From positions 5,174,001 through 5,238,000 of the forward strand of contig OX637402.1 of assembly GCA_951799425.1 (NCBI GenBank): a DNA stretch of 64,000 bases. The letters run 5' to 3'. Both the position numbers and the translations under genes were made by a program. Source of the DNA: Ilex aquifolium. Lineage: Eukaryota; Streptophyta; Magnoliopsida; Aquifoliales; Aquifoliaceae. Shown here one piece after another: positions 25,348 through 36,599 of the stretch (within the stretch, counting starts at the first letter, position 1; each line of letters starts with the position of its first letter). The notes under the pieces were generated by a model. It saw only the letters and a program-made list of their open reading frames with translations, did not search any database and was not told where the DNA came from.

Positions 25348-26778
25348 TGATTACGCCCAAAGAATAACACGGTAATTGTAGCACAGCTTTGGGGTGTCGA
25401 TTCCACAGAGAGACAAATTAAAAGAATAATAGACAGGAACAAAGAAGCTAAAGAAAAATATTAAATGATTACTGGAGAATAAAGATTAATTTTAAATGCA
25501 AATTAAAGTGAAACAAAGTGACTAAAGTAAAAAGTACTCAAATTTGACAAACAGTAAAGCGACGGGAATCCCTTGCACAAATCTGGTATTTTAATTATTC
25601 TTAATTCATTGAATAACTCAATTAGGAATTCAATTCCCAAAATTCCCAACCGGAAGGTATAGATTTATAAACCAAGATCAAACCACATGTAACCCTTTGA
25701 AAAATCATTCACCATATTTAAAACACGTAAATTATTATCACTATTGAGAAAATCCAACGACGACAATATACTCAATAAGCAATATTGCAGCAAAGAATTA
25801 AATCAATATAGATAAATAATTGATCCAAACATAATCAAAGAACTAATCCACTCAATAGAAAAAGCATGACTGAATCCATAAATAGAATAAATTCTATGAC
25901 TATTCGGAGAAGAAAATCTCAACAATAAATTGAGAATAATAAAACAAAAGAGTTTTACTAATTAAAAATCGAATGCATAAATTAAAAATAAATAAAATAT
26001 CATCTACTGTGCAAGTTCATCCCTCGCCTTACTTGAGAATTTAGTTACCCATAAATATAATGGACAATAAAAATCTCCCAAAGAAATAAAACAAACCGGT
26101 GGTCATCGGCCTGTTTCTGATCAGCGCCTACTGCCTTCTGTTTTCCTCAAACCGCCACACACCCAAGGCAAAGCAAAAGTCCAGCCGCCACACCAAAAAA
26201 AAAGAGAAGCCAGGGTTTTCTCCTTTTTTTTTTAAGTCAAACTCCTTTTTTATTTAAGAAAAAAAAGTCTTTTGACTTTTTCTTCTTTTTCTCCAAACCG
26301 TCCAAACCCAAAGAGAATAAAACAAAAAGTTTCACAAGCCTAGTCCTTTTCTTGAGAAAAGTCTTTTTCATCCCCTCTTAATTTCAGCCCTTTTTATTTC
26401 AGCCCCTAAAGCCCAAATCTTGTGTAACTTGAGAAAGATCAAGCCCAATAAAAATAATGAGTGTTGGGCCCACATGATAGCAGCATCAATTTCAGCCTTT
26501 TTACTCCATGGGCTGTCATCAAAATAAAAAAACAAATATAAAAGCCCAATAATAAAGTCCCAAAAATATTAAATGTAAAGCTCAATTGTAAATTATCTCT
26601 CACCAACCAATCATGCAATATTTAAGATGTAAAATATTATAAAATCATGCTCAAATATATCTCAGTCTGAATAGATATTAAATTCAATAATATAAATTAT
26701 ATCTAATTATTTCTATTCACATTTTAGCATTTTAATCCAATAATAAGGTATTTAGAATGCACTTTCGCGCACTCATCA
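25348..26778 (-). mobile_element. 5' LTR of the young Athila element
   Basis: 1431 bp, indistinguishable by eye from the LTR at 16646-18076 at a constant offset of 8702. The right TSD AGACT follows at 26779-26783. It should carry the promoter for gag-pol on the minus strand. Confidence 0.95.
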
Positions 26779-26783
26779 AGACT

Positions 26784-26920
26784 CATGCGAGTTACATGTT
26801 TGATCCCATGGAGGTTGAGGTAGAGGAAGACGAAGAGGAATTAGACCCTGAGACATCTGTTCCCACCCTTGAGCTTGGAACTTTGAGGAGTGCACCACCA
26901 CCTAGGCCCACACATGCTAG
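26784..26920 (+). pseudogene. Broken aORF of element C, part 2
   Basis: It continues the aORF after the Athila insertion. The frame encodes an acidic segment (EVEVEEDEEELDPE) followed by a proline-rich stretch (SAPPPRPTHA). It ends at the left TSD of element E (GCTAG, 26916-26920). Confidence 0.6.
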
Positions 26921-27214
26921 TGTTGGCCCAAAGTGAAACCTAAGAGGGGGGTGAATTAGGTTTATAAGGCAAATATCCAATTAAAAATCCAATTTTACTA
27001 ATTGTGAAATTGATTAAACTATATGATAGTTTTCAATGAGATGAGTATGATATTGTGTGTGTGTGAGTTAACAAGGACAATATAAAGTAAAGAGAGTGAG
27101 AGAGAGCAAACACAATGATATATAGAGGTTTGGCCCCAACACTTTGGCCTACGTCCTCTCTTCCTTCTCCCCTTGGAGGTTCCCTTTCTCTTTTTTGAAT
27201 CTCTTCAATATGTG

Positions 27215-30189
27215 TGTGACACCCCAAATCCGGGGGTCCTTTATTAACCGTTGACAACCCGTCAACCCGCGGAAACATCCGTGGATATCGCTTAACCCGA
27301 TACCACATCAATAACATCCCTAAACCGAGGTTATAACCCACAATGAAAATTCGGTTCAACATTCATTTGATCCAACCCCAGTCCAACACACCATGATTCA
27401 TACCCCATTAGGGTCCAATTTGATCATTTAAAGGAAGGAAATTCAAAGCCCAAAGCTTGGCAAAACAATTTTAAAATTTTAGAATTTTTGGACTGACTAC
27501 CGGTAGCTGTTTATCGACTACCGGTAGCTGGAACCTTCTGGACCACGACTACCTGTTAACTACCGGTAGCTGGAACCCTCTGGACCAACGACTACCTGTT
27601 GACTACCGGTAGATGTACCCTTCTGGTCCACGACTACCTGTTGACTACCGGTAGTCAAAGGCAGATTTTGTCCATTTCAATAATTTTTCATTTCCAACTC
27701 ATTTCAAACCTTTCCAAGGTCACCCAAACATATATATTCATGTTTTCTACATTATACAAAGTCCATGGAAGTCCATTTCATACAATTCCAGATATGTACA
27801 CATCCAAATGGAATTTATATAAAAGTTATACAATTTAACCATAAAAGCCACATTCTGGCTTCTTCAACTTTGAGGCCCCAAATGAGAACCTCCCTCCCGC
27901 GAATGATGCGCACTTGAAATGTTTCCCTTATAGGGTGAGCCAACGCCCAGTAGAGTGTTTCCTACGGAGGCTACTCCTCAACCTATATGCATATGAAATG
28001 TTCACATGCACAACCACAATTCCCATAACCATTCCATCAAGTAATATGATTAAATGATGTAATGCTAGAATGTCATGCCATGAATGAGGTGAGACCCACC
28101 CATGTGCACCCAACCCGAGTCCACTCCGACTCCCTTTACATGCCAATGCCATGTATGTTAAACCCGGGCTACCCAAGCCCCATAAAATGAGATGAGACTC
28201 ATGTACTCAACCCGAGTCCGCCCCGGCTCAACATGAAATGAGATGTGACTTATTTATGCACTCACCCCAAGCCCTTCCCAGCTCGACAACACAATGCAAA
28301 TGTCAATGTGTAATGACCCGTCTTCGACGGAAATACATCCAATGATCACTTTGAATAAAAATCATGCGTTTTATAAATAAGATCATTATTGGATGGTACT
28401 CATTGAATGAGTATTTTATAAATCAAAATCTTGTGTCTTCCTGGGCAACGGATTTTGGAATCGCACCGCCGGCTCCGTGGCCCTAACTACACTTTTCTGG
28501 AATTTCACCACCGGAAAGTGTATAAACCAAGTGGCCGGGTTTTGCACCCGAGGGAGAGTCTAGCCCTACTTGCTATACCCGACACAAGTTTTTCCATGCA
28601 TGTAATCGTGCGACACAGTCGGATATTCAATCCAACTTTCCCGAGCCCACCCTTCAACCACCAAGAATGATGTTTGAATGAACCATGCACCCACACTCAT
28701 GAATGACTCCCATGAATGTGACACAACCTTATGCCCAATATGCTATGACCGCCAATGAGCAACTCTTTTCATGTCCACATGCATTTAATACCACATAGAT
28801 TGTGGTACAATACCCATGCACAAACACACCCACACCCATGCTAACATCCCATGAATGTGATGCCACACCATGTCCCATATGCAATGTATGCAACTTGGAC
28901 TACTCCTTGCGTCAATTACCATGCCGGGTATCGACGTCAACCATGCACTCACCCATGAAATAAATGATTTCATGTCAATGCAATGTAATGCACCATTGCA
29001 TAACCATGCCATGTGCCATATGATATGAATGTCATATGGACAATTAATTCATAGTTTCACATGTTCACATTCATGGCAATTATATCAATAACATATAACT
29101 ACCAAATTCCTTAACCATGTCAATACATCAAGGAGCATATATTGGCATCTTAGTGCATAATTTCACATAGCTCTACTCATCTAAACATGTTATCACAATT
29201 TCGTTGGAATAACAACCAATTCCACAACCAAGGCATTTAAACAAACACCTTTAAGGCAAACAACATGTTATCACATAAGTTGTTCAATTTCTCTCAAGAA
29301 ATTCCTATAGGCAATTTCTATTAAACAATTTAGGATAAAATTAGTTTACCCCAATTGCATCAATAGGTAAATGTACTTTCTTAACAACCTATCCATTCTT
29401 TTACCAATTAAATCAAAATAGGCAAGGGTCATTGGCCTCTAACACCCTACCCATTTCCAATACACATTCTAGGTTCGGGATAAACCAAAGTAGGAAACCC
29501 CTACCTCTTGTAGCGTGAGGAACGACGTAGGAAGCTCCCAAGACCCGAAAACCAACTCGAAGCTTGATTTTCGTACACTTCCATCTTTTCACCTTCGGCG
29601 AAAACCATTGTTTTTGGTACCCACGCGTAGCCCTTGTCGCGTAGATCACTTCTCCCGTCTAGCTCGACGGAGTCCGAGCGACGGAGGCCGGAGAAATCGC
29701 CGGAGAAAGGGTTAAGAAACCATTTTCTCTCTCTTTGAACGGCTGAACCAAGGGAGCAAATGTGATATTTTCTTGCAAAATATCAAAAATAAACCCCTAT
29801 TTATAGTCTCGGAATGTGCGGCCCTAATCGCGCCACACGTCTCCACTTATTCGGGTTCCGTTTAAATCCCGAAACGATTAAATTTTGCTCCGGTTTAAGT
29901 TCAAAATATTTTCTATGAACTTTAATTTTATTATTTTCACATTTCTCACATTTTGCCCAAAATTTCGTTTTTGGGGTCACCCGAGACCCGACCGTCTCGT
30001 AAAACGCGCAAAATCCGACTATCTCGGAATTCGACGAAATTTTACATGTCCACTAGATTTCGCGAGACGAATCCAAAGGTGAAGTCCGTTTCATCATCCG
30101 AGTTCTAGAAAAATTCAGTTTTACAGCCGGAGTGGCAATTTACCATTTTGCCCTTGTTCATCAAAGTTTAAATTTTTCGGGGTTTCACA
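27215..30189 (-). mobile_element. Solo LTR B3
   Basis: 2975 bp from TGTGACACCCC to GGGGTTTCACA, between perfect TSDs ATGTG (27210-27214 and 30190-30194) inside the 3' LTR of element E. The TATAAATA box on the minus strand (plus-strand 29798-29805) is about 385 nt from the LTR start, as in B2 and B4. It is a solo LTR with no coding region. Confidence 0.93.
27495..27658. repeat. Palindrome cluster of LTR B3 (CTACCGGTAG)
   Basis: Five perfect CTACCGGTAG palindromes lie at 27497-27506, 27518-27527, 27560-27569, 27603-27612 and 27645-27654. The last extends to 14 bp (GACTACCGGTAGTC). They alternate with degenerate CGACTACCTGTT units, giving a roughly 40-bp period in the later part of the cluster. 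Confidence 0.92.
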
Positions 30190-30524
30190 ATGTGAGATTC
30201 CAACACCTTTACACTTGTTCTTCCTTGAGTACAATGAAAAGATTCCTCTCGTAAAAGACTCACTCAAGAAGGATACAATATCACTCTCTCTTACTTCTCA
30301 AGAATAATCTCTCAAATTAAAATATGAAGACAAGAAGAATGATCCTAAATGCTTACAACAACTCAAATCTCTTAGCAATAAAGAATACAATCTCTTTTTT
30401 ATTTTAGCTCATGAGTTCTCTAGTGCAAGAAGACCCCAAAATTCCTTTGAGACTTCTATTTATAGTGGAGAAAAAAGGATTAAAATGCTAAATCTTAGCA
30501 AATTTGAATCAACTTCTGAAGCCT

Positions 30525-30836
30525 CATCCGGCATACCGGATGGTAATCCGGATTGTTACTGTTGCCTTATAATGGCTACATCTGGTATACCGATTCACTT
30601 GTTTGGTATACCGGTTTGTTAGACTTCTTTATGGTTTGGCTAGATACTGGAAGCTTCCGAGGTTTGTCGGTTCCCCAACCGGTATGACGGTTTGTCAGAG
30701 AAGCTTTGCTGGTTCATCAAAGGATGCCAGGTGAAGATACTGTAAGCTTTGGAGCTTTTTGGGTTCCACATTGGGTATGCCAGTTCATCCATCTAGTATG
30801 TCAGTTCATCAATCCAGCATACTGGACACTCTGTTT
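30525..30836. repeat. Palindrome cluster of the E 3' LTR (CCGGTATACC)
   Basis: Repeats of GGTATACC and CCGGTATGAC type, for example GGTATACCGG at 30605-30614, occur with AACCGGTATG and CCAGTATG variants. They run from about 60 to 370 bp upstream, in minus-strand sense, of the TATA box at 30457-30464. The same block occurs in the other LTR at 40655-40975. Confidence 0.8.
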
Positions 30837-30999
30837 TACATAAAAAATTCTCCTGTTGTCCTTCTCTTTTCTTTTTCCTTTGATCTTGCCTTCTTGCCAC
30901 CAATTACAATTTATCCACTACACATCTAATCCACATATTAGATCATGCTTAGATGTTTATCATCATCAAAATAATACTTAATCCAGCATTGTGTCAACA

Positions 31000-31013
31000 T
31001 TCTCCCCCTATTT
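31000..31013 (-). other. Polypurine tract of element E
   Basis: The minus strand reads AAATAGGGGGAGAA immediately before the 3' LTR. This is typical of SIRE-type copia elements. Confidence 0.85.
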
Positions 31014-31633
31014 GATGATGACAAATATCTTTGAGGAATAGTAAATGAAAACCTTAAACATTTCGCTCAACTATGCTCACCCTAAGCATAAGCATATATT
31101 TGAGTATCATTTTGTTCACAAAATAAGGCTCCCCCTTATTTTGTGCATAAAACAAAAATGCTACAAAGACAAACTTATTTATAGAATTGTAATTATTGGT
31201 GTGAGATTCTATATGTATGTGTGTATCTCATTTGAATGCTTGAAATTTTTGTTATACAAATACATATATTTCTTTCCCTTTGGCATCATCAAAAATATAG
31301 AACCAATATCAATCACTTGCCAAATGTGAGAGGAGACAACTTCAACATGCATAGTGCTCAACAAGCATAGTGTTTCAACATTAGGTTTTCTCATAAGCAT
31401 GCATGTCATTAGGAAAGAGAACCACTACCATTCGTTCAAAACACACATTGTAGAGAAACTTCCCCATTATCATATAATTGTGTTTCAACGCACAAGTCAA
31501 AATTACAACAATGTGGACACAAAGCAGAAACATTCTAACACTCACAGATTTTAAGAATCTTAAGAGTGACAAACATTAAATAAAACATCTAAAATTGCAT
31601 GAAAGCATCATCATCTTGAGGGTCTTGTGGTTG
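31014..31633 (-). mobile_element. Non-coding 3' end of element E
   Basis: 620 bp between the aORF remnant and the polypurine tract. I see no supported ORF, only short overlapping frames on both strands. Confidence 0.6.
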
Positions 31634-32752
31634 TTACACAAACAATGGAGGAAGAGGTGTGCCAAACTTGGCTCGAAGAAAGTCCATTACACCATCCACT
31701 TTGGTGTAAAGACTTTCCATGCTTGTGGTGAGGCCTTCCACGGAGTGATGAACTTGGTCCAAGTCATCCATTGTGGCATAGAGTGGCCTTGAGGTTCCTT
31801 CATCTCCCATACCTTGCTCATCAACATTCAACTCTTGAGTGTGAGAAGGATTTTCTTCTTGTTCTACTCCATCACCCACATTTTCTCGACTTGCTCTCTT
31901 CTTCCCTTTTTTCAATGATCTCCTCCATGGTCTCAATTCCCATAATCTTAAGTGATGTGCTTCCAAAAAAAAATTTCCCTGGAATTCTCTCTTCATGGTT
32001 AAGATCAATATCAAAAGCTTGAAGCACCTTGGTGAGAACCATGCCATAAAGGAGCCGTGCATTCCCCTTTTCAACTTGTTGCATGTATTTCATTATGATA
32101 TAGGGAAAATTCAATTTTCTACCAATCATTATACGTACTATGACAAAAACTTGAAATTGGCTGACTTCATTGTAGTACCCACCCCTTGGAATGACACTCT
32201 TTGTAAGAATCTTGTTGATCACTCTAGGAATGTCAAGCATATTCTTTGCATCCAACTTTTGGGTTTCTTCATAGTTTTCTCCAAACACAACATTCATACT
32301 CCCACTCACATTGGTTACATAGTCTTTCATGCTTCCCCTTTCCCAAAATAAAATTTCCTCACCTTATCTTGTATGCCTAGAATTTGTGCAAGCTTTCTTG
32401 GGAAGAGTTTGATAACTTTCCCTTTTACCATGGACTTCATTTTGTCCTATTTCTTCAAATGAAGATTGGCATAGAAACTGTGTACAAGTGTCGAGTAGTA
32501 AGGTTCATCTAAGACCATCAAGGAAATCCATCCCATTTCACTTAGCATGGTATCTATACTTAAATGGCAAAGTTGGTGAGGGATAAGGGGTTGACTCTGT
32601 ACAAAAGCACTATTTTCATATCTTGACCATCTTTCTCTACATTCTTCATTGAGAAAGGAGAGGTCCAGATTCTTCTTCTTTCTTTTCTCTTTCATTTCAC
32701 CCGTAGTTCCCCTTGCATGCTCCTTGCCTCCTCTTGTCTTTGGTAGAGCCAT
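31634..32752 (-). pseudogene. Broken aORF of element E (plant transposon protein-like)
   Basis: From the ATG at 32752 a basic N-terminus (MALPKTRGGKEHARG, then KEKRKKKN) leads into a region with LVHSFYANLHLKK. Stops and frameshifts move the reading to another frame at 32330-31872 and back by 32074-31634. The C-terminus (TMDDLDQVHHSVEGL) matches the last part of the C aORF at 41146-46300. Order and motifs resemble the putative plant transposon protein domain. It lies downstream of pol, the place of the extra or env-like ORF in SIRE elements. Its function is unknown and this copy is dead. Confidence 0.65.
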
Positions 32753-32869
32753 TTGAAGGATTTGGGGAAGAAGATGAATAGTGCTTAGGGTTAGGATTTT
32801 TGAGAGAAAGAGAGATTTGGATGATAGAGATGGAAGAGTATGGATTGTAGTGATGAGAAATGGGTAGGG

Positions 32870-33065
32870 AGAGGGTTTAAATAGAAATGAATCGGTAGGT
32901 GATGAGTTTATGAAGAGTTATGAAGGAAGATTTACGTTTTTATATTGAAAAGTCATGACTTTTGAATTTTGCTGAGGTGAACCGGTATACCAGTTTAACT
33001 TTCCGGTATTCTGGTTGGGCTTTCCAGTATACTGGATAAGAAATCTGGTATTCCAAATGGGCTAT
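32870..33065 (-). promoter_or_regulatory. Putative internal promoter of the E aORF with palindromes
   Basis: On the minus strand a palindrome cluster comes first: CCAGTATACTGG, a perfect 12-mer at 33024-33035, and CCGGTATACCAG at 32982-32993, which is identical to 40736-40747 in the LTR. A TATTTAAA box follows (plus-strand 32876-32883), and the aORF ATG lies about 125 bp further on. The arrangement of palindromes, about 100 bp, TATA and pyrimidine-rich leader copies that of the LTR promoters. That it is a second promoter is an inference. Confidence 0.55.
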
Positions 33066-34414
33066 AGATTTTTCATTTTTGTTTTCCCAGCCTTTTGTGT
33101 TCATCTTTTTGTCATCTAGGGTTCTTTTACCATCGATTTATGATGCCTAACTCCCTTCGAATGATACAAAATTTATCTTCACTTAATGTTTTGGTAAATA
33201 TATCTACTAATTGATCCTCTGTTCTCACAAATTCAAGCTCAATATCACCATTTTGCACATGAGTTCTAATGAAATGATGCCTAATCTCAATGTGTTTAGT
33301 TCTTGAGTGCTAGATAGGATTTTTGGTAAGATTTATGGCACTAGTGTTATCACATCTAATTGGAATGTGATCAAATCCTAAATTGAAGTCTTTCAATGTT
33401 TGTTTCATCCATAAGACTTGGGCACAACTACATCCAGCTGCAATTTACTCAACTTCAGCCGTTTACAAGGCAACCGGGTTTTGTTTCTTGCTAAACCAAG
33501 AAAAAATTGAGTGTCCAAGGAATTGAAAAGTTCCACTCATGCTTTTCCTATCGAATTTGAATCTGGAAAAGTCCACATTGGAGTAGCTAATGAGTTCAAA
33601 AGATAAACTCTTTGGATACCATAAACCTAGGTTTGTGGTACCACCAAGATATCTATATACCCACTTTACGACATTTACATGTGACTTCTTAAGATTAGCT
33701 TGAAACCTAGCACATAAGCACATACTAAACATAATATTGAGTCTATTAGCAGTTAAGTAGAGCAAACTACCAATCATGTCTCTATAAAGCTTGATGTTTA
33801 CGTCCTTTCCATTTTCATCTTTATCAAGCTTTAGGGAGGTGCTCATAGGAATGCCATAGGGTTTAGAGTTTTCTAAGTCATATTTCTTTAACAATTCCTT
33901 AGCATATTTAGATTGGCTTCCTTCTTTCCCTTGTTTAATTTGCAAACCAAGAAAGAAGTTCAACTCACCTATTACACTCATTTCAAATTCACTGCTCATG
34001 CATTTAGCAAAATCTTTACATAATTTCTCATTTGTAGTACCAAATATAATATCATCCACATATATTTGTACAAGTATATCATCATGTATATATTTGATAA
34101 AAAGAGTAGTACCAACTTTTCCCATAGAAAAATCATTATATAATAGAAATTTACCAAGTCTATCATACCAAGCTTTAGGTGCTTGTTTTAATTCATATAA
34201 TGCCTTAGCGAGTTTATATACATAGGTTGGATTATGAACATCCTAAAAAACGGGGGGTTGTTCTACATATACTTCTTCCATGATGAGACCATTTAAGAAA
34301 GCACTTTTGATATCCATTTTATATAGCTTAAAATCTTTGTAGCAAGCATAAGCAAGTAACATTCTAATGGCTTCTAGTCTAGCTACGGGTGCAAAGGTCT
34401 CATCATAGTCTATC

Positions 34415-36599
34415 TGTAACGCCCCAAAATCTACCCTGGAAGGCATTACTATCTATAAACCATTCAACCATGAGAGCAACTAAAAATAACTATTAAATAA
34501 TAAACCATTCATCCATCTGTCAAAGAATAAATACTAAAACCAACAAAACATTGAAACTTCTCCATTTTACAATCCAAAATTAAAGAATATCTAGCAACGG
34601 AATAATAAAACTAATTGAAACATTGTTTAACAAAAATCTCTCCAAATACAATAATCAACACTAAAATGAAACATCTCTAAGCCTCCACTTTAGGATCCTC
34701 ATACTGACCCTCTCCAGCCTCGAGATCAACTTGCTCATCTAAATCGACATCCTCCTCATTACCAAAATCTGTAATGTGTTGTAGGGGTGAGCAAAAGTCC
34801 ATAGGAAATTCCTCTTAAATCCCAACAAGGTTTAAAACAATAAAAAACGGCAAGTCTCTTTTGGAAAATAGCATATATAGATTTTGAGAATAAAACCATG
34901 ACAGTTGTAATGATATCAAGTGTACGGAATACAGTAAATCAATGACCGGAATAAACTTGCAAGAAATTAAAGCAATTAATAAATAACTCAGTAACATCAT
35001 TCCATATTCTCATGTATGTTGGTTCATCTCCATTGTCATGTATGTTGGTTGTTTTTCAGGAATCTACACAACGATTCTACCTCGTTCACCCACCACAAAC
35101 CAAACAATCTCAATCATTCCCCGCAGGACCACATCACAAACCACTTTAGGAAGGGCGTATACCGTCTCCCATGGCATAGACGAATTCTTCCCATGAAAGG
35201 TATACCATCCCTTAGCCTCGAACTTACGTGAACAATAGTGGTTGCTCTCACAAAAAAATAATTCATTACAAGTGTTAGGCAACCATCTCACCCCCACTAG
35301 GATAGACTAGCCTCTAACACTCTACGACAGCTCTCAAAGGTAATTCAAGTCTGTCACAACAAAGTATACAAGAGATAAAACCACAACTTTCTCAACAACC
35401 ACAATCTTAACCAATCACAATTTTCATTAACAATTCAAGTATCACAATTTCACAATTCTCAATATACTATAGTAATAAGGAATTAAAATATGCAAGAGAT
35501 AATCTCAAGAAAACATTCACAATTTTGATATCAAAACTCTAGGGTTTAGCCAAAAATCATAATTTATTGGAACAAGAACAAGTATTAGATGAAAACATGA
35601 TTTAATAAAGAATAGGACTTTAGAAATCAAGAATCCATGTATTTTTCACAATAGAATGTGTATTTTGGAAAAACTAGGTTTTAGAAATTCAAGAACAAGT
35701 ATTCCTTGAACCCAAACATATATTTTGTTCAAGACTATGATCCAAAGATAAAGAAACCAAGAACTCATATATATCTATCATATAATTATCAAGAAGATTG
35801 AAAGCATACATAATTATACCCTAAGTCTCAATGAAATTACTCAAGAAGAATCCCCTACCTTAATTCCGTAGTTTTGTGTGAAAACCTAGCGTGTTTGATC
35901 TGTTCCAACGTGAAAATCCCCCTTATTCTCGTGTTTATCCTCTTTTTTATTGCTCTCCAAGACTTTCTAGGGTTAGAATTGATGAAATAGGGCAAGGGAA
36001 GACATCATTGGGTATTTATAGTATGAGAAAACAGTCCAAGCGGCGCAAATCTAATACTCAGTATCGCGACCTCACGTTCGAACTATCTACCTGAAGCTCG
36101 AACGTCACTTTGACATTCGAACGTTGTTTGCTCCCAGTAATTTTGCTTTTTCATCAGATTTCTGTCTGACACAAAAGTACTAGGATGAACTATTGTTCAA
36201 ACGGATCCATTCACGTTTGAACGGACTCCCATTTTTAGCTGAACTTCCAATGAAGTTTTGGCCTATTTAGAGGTCGATTTGAAAAAATTTCGTGAAATAA
36301 TCTTTTGTACCCCTCGAAGTTTAGTGTCTATTGTAAAAATTTCATGTAAAATGGACATCATAGTAAAAAGTTATGGTCTAAATACTAAGGCAGTGTCAAA
36401 TTCATTTCTACCCGAATTTTATCTAAATTGTGCGTTAACTCCGGAATACATCCTAACTTCTACTACATACCCTATTACCTCGCCTAACATTTTTATTTCT
36501 ACTCTTATAATCTATGTAGTTCATGCTTACATCATTACATAAATGAGCATTTCAAAATAATTACGTTATTATATAAAGATAAAAATGTGGGGGTTTACA
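34415..36599 (-). mobile_element. Solo LTR A2
   Basis: 2185 bp from TGTAACGCCCC to GGGGTTTACA, with perfect TSDs CTATC (34410-34414 and 36600-36604), inserted in the RT of element E. TATAAATA on the minus strand lies at plus-strand 36013-36020. It aligns with A1, A3, A4 and A5 but carries a different palindrome motif. Confidence 0.92.
36071..36231. repeat. Palindrome cluster of LTR A2 (GTTCGAAC)
   Basis: A perfect GTTCGAAC lies at 36076-36083, followed by GCTCGAACGTC, ATTCGAACGTT, GTTCAAACGG and CGTTTGAACGG variants. The cluster starts about 50 bp upstream of the TATA box in minus-strand sense, at the position where A1, A3, A4 and A5 carry CCGGT- or CCGGA-type palindromes. Confidence 0.75.

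Larger units (their letters stand above)
26921..30999 (-). mobile_element. 3' LTR of SIRE/copia element E, interrupted by B3
   Basis: It starts TGTTGGCCC and ends GTGTCAACA. Without the B3 insertion it is about 1.1 kb and aligns with the 5' LTR at 40034-41140. It carries a TATAAATA box on the minus strand (plus-strand 30457-30464) and a palindrome cluster upstream of it. The TSD of element E is GCTAG on the left and CCTAG (41141-41145) on the right, a 4/5 match. Confidence 0.9.

Noticed and set aside
27033-27362. 109-codon minus-strand frame near solo LTR B3
   Set aside because: It spans the junction of the E LTR and the inserted B3 LTR, so it cannot be an ancestral gene.
27495-27658. Regularly spaced repeats that could suggest a CRISPR array
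   Set aside because: Repeat units are only 10-14 bp, spacers are themselves similar, the genome is a plant, and the cluster is inside an LTR. It is annotated as a palindrome cluster.
31045-31554. Overlapping 63-94 codon frames on both strands in the 3' part of element E
   Set aside because: They overlap each other on opposite strands, have no domain and lie in the non-coding 3' region of a dead element.
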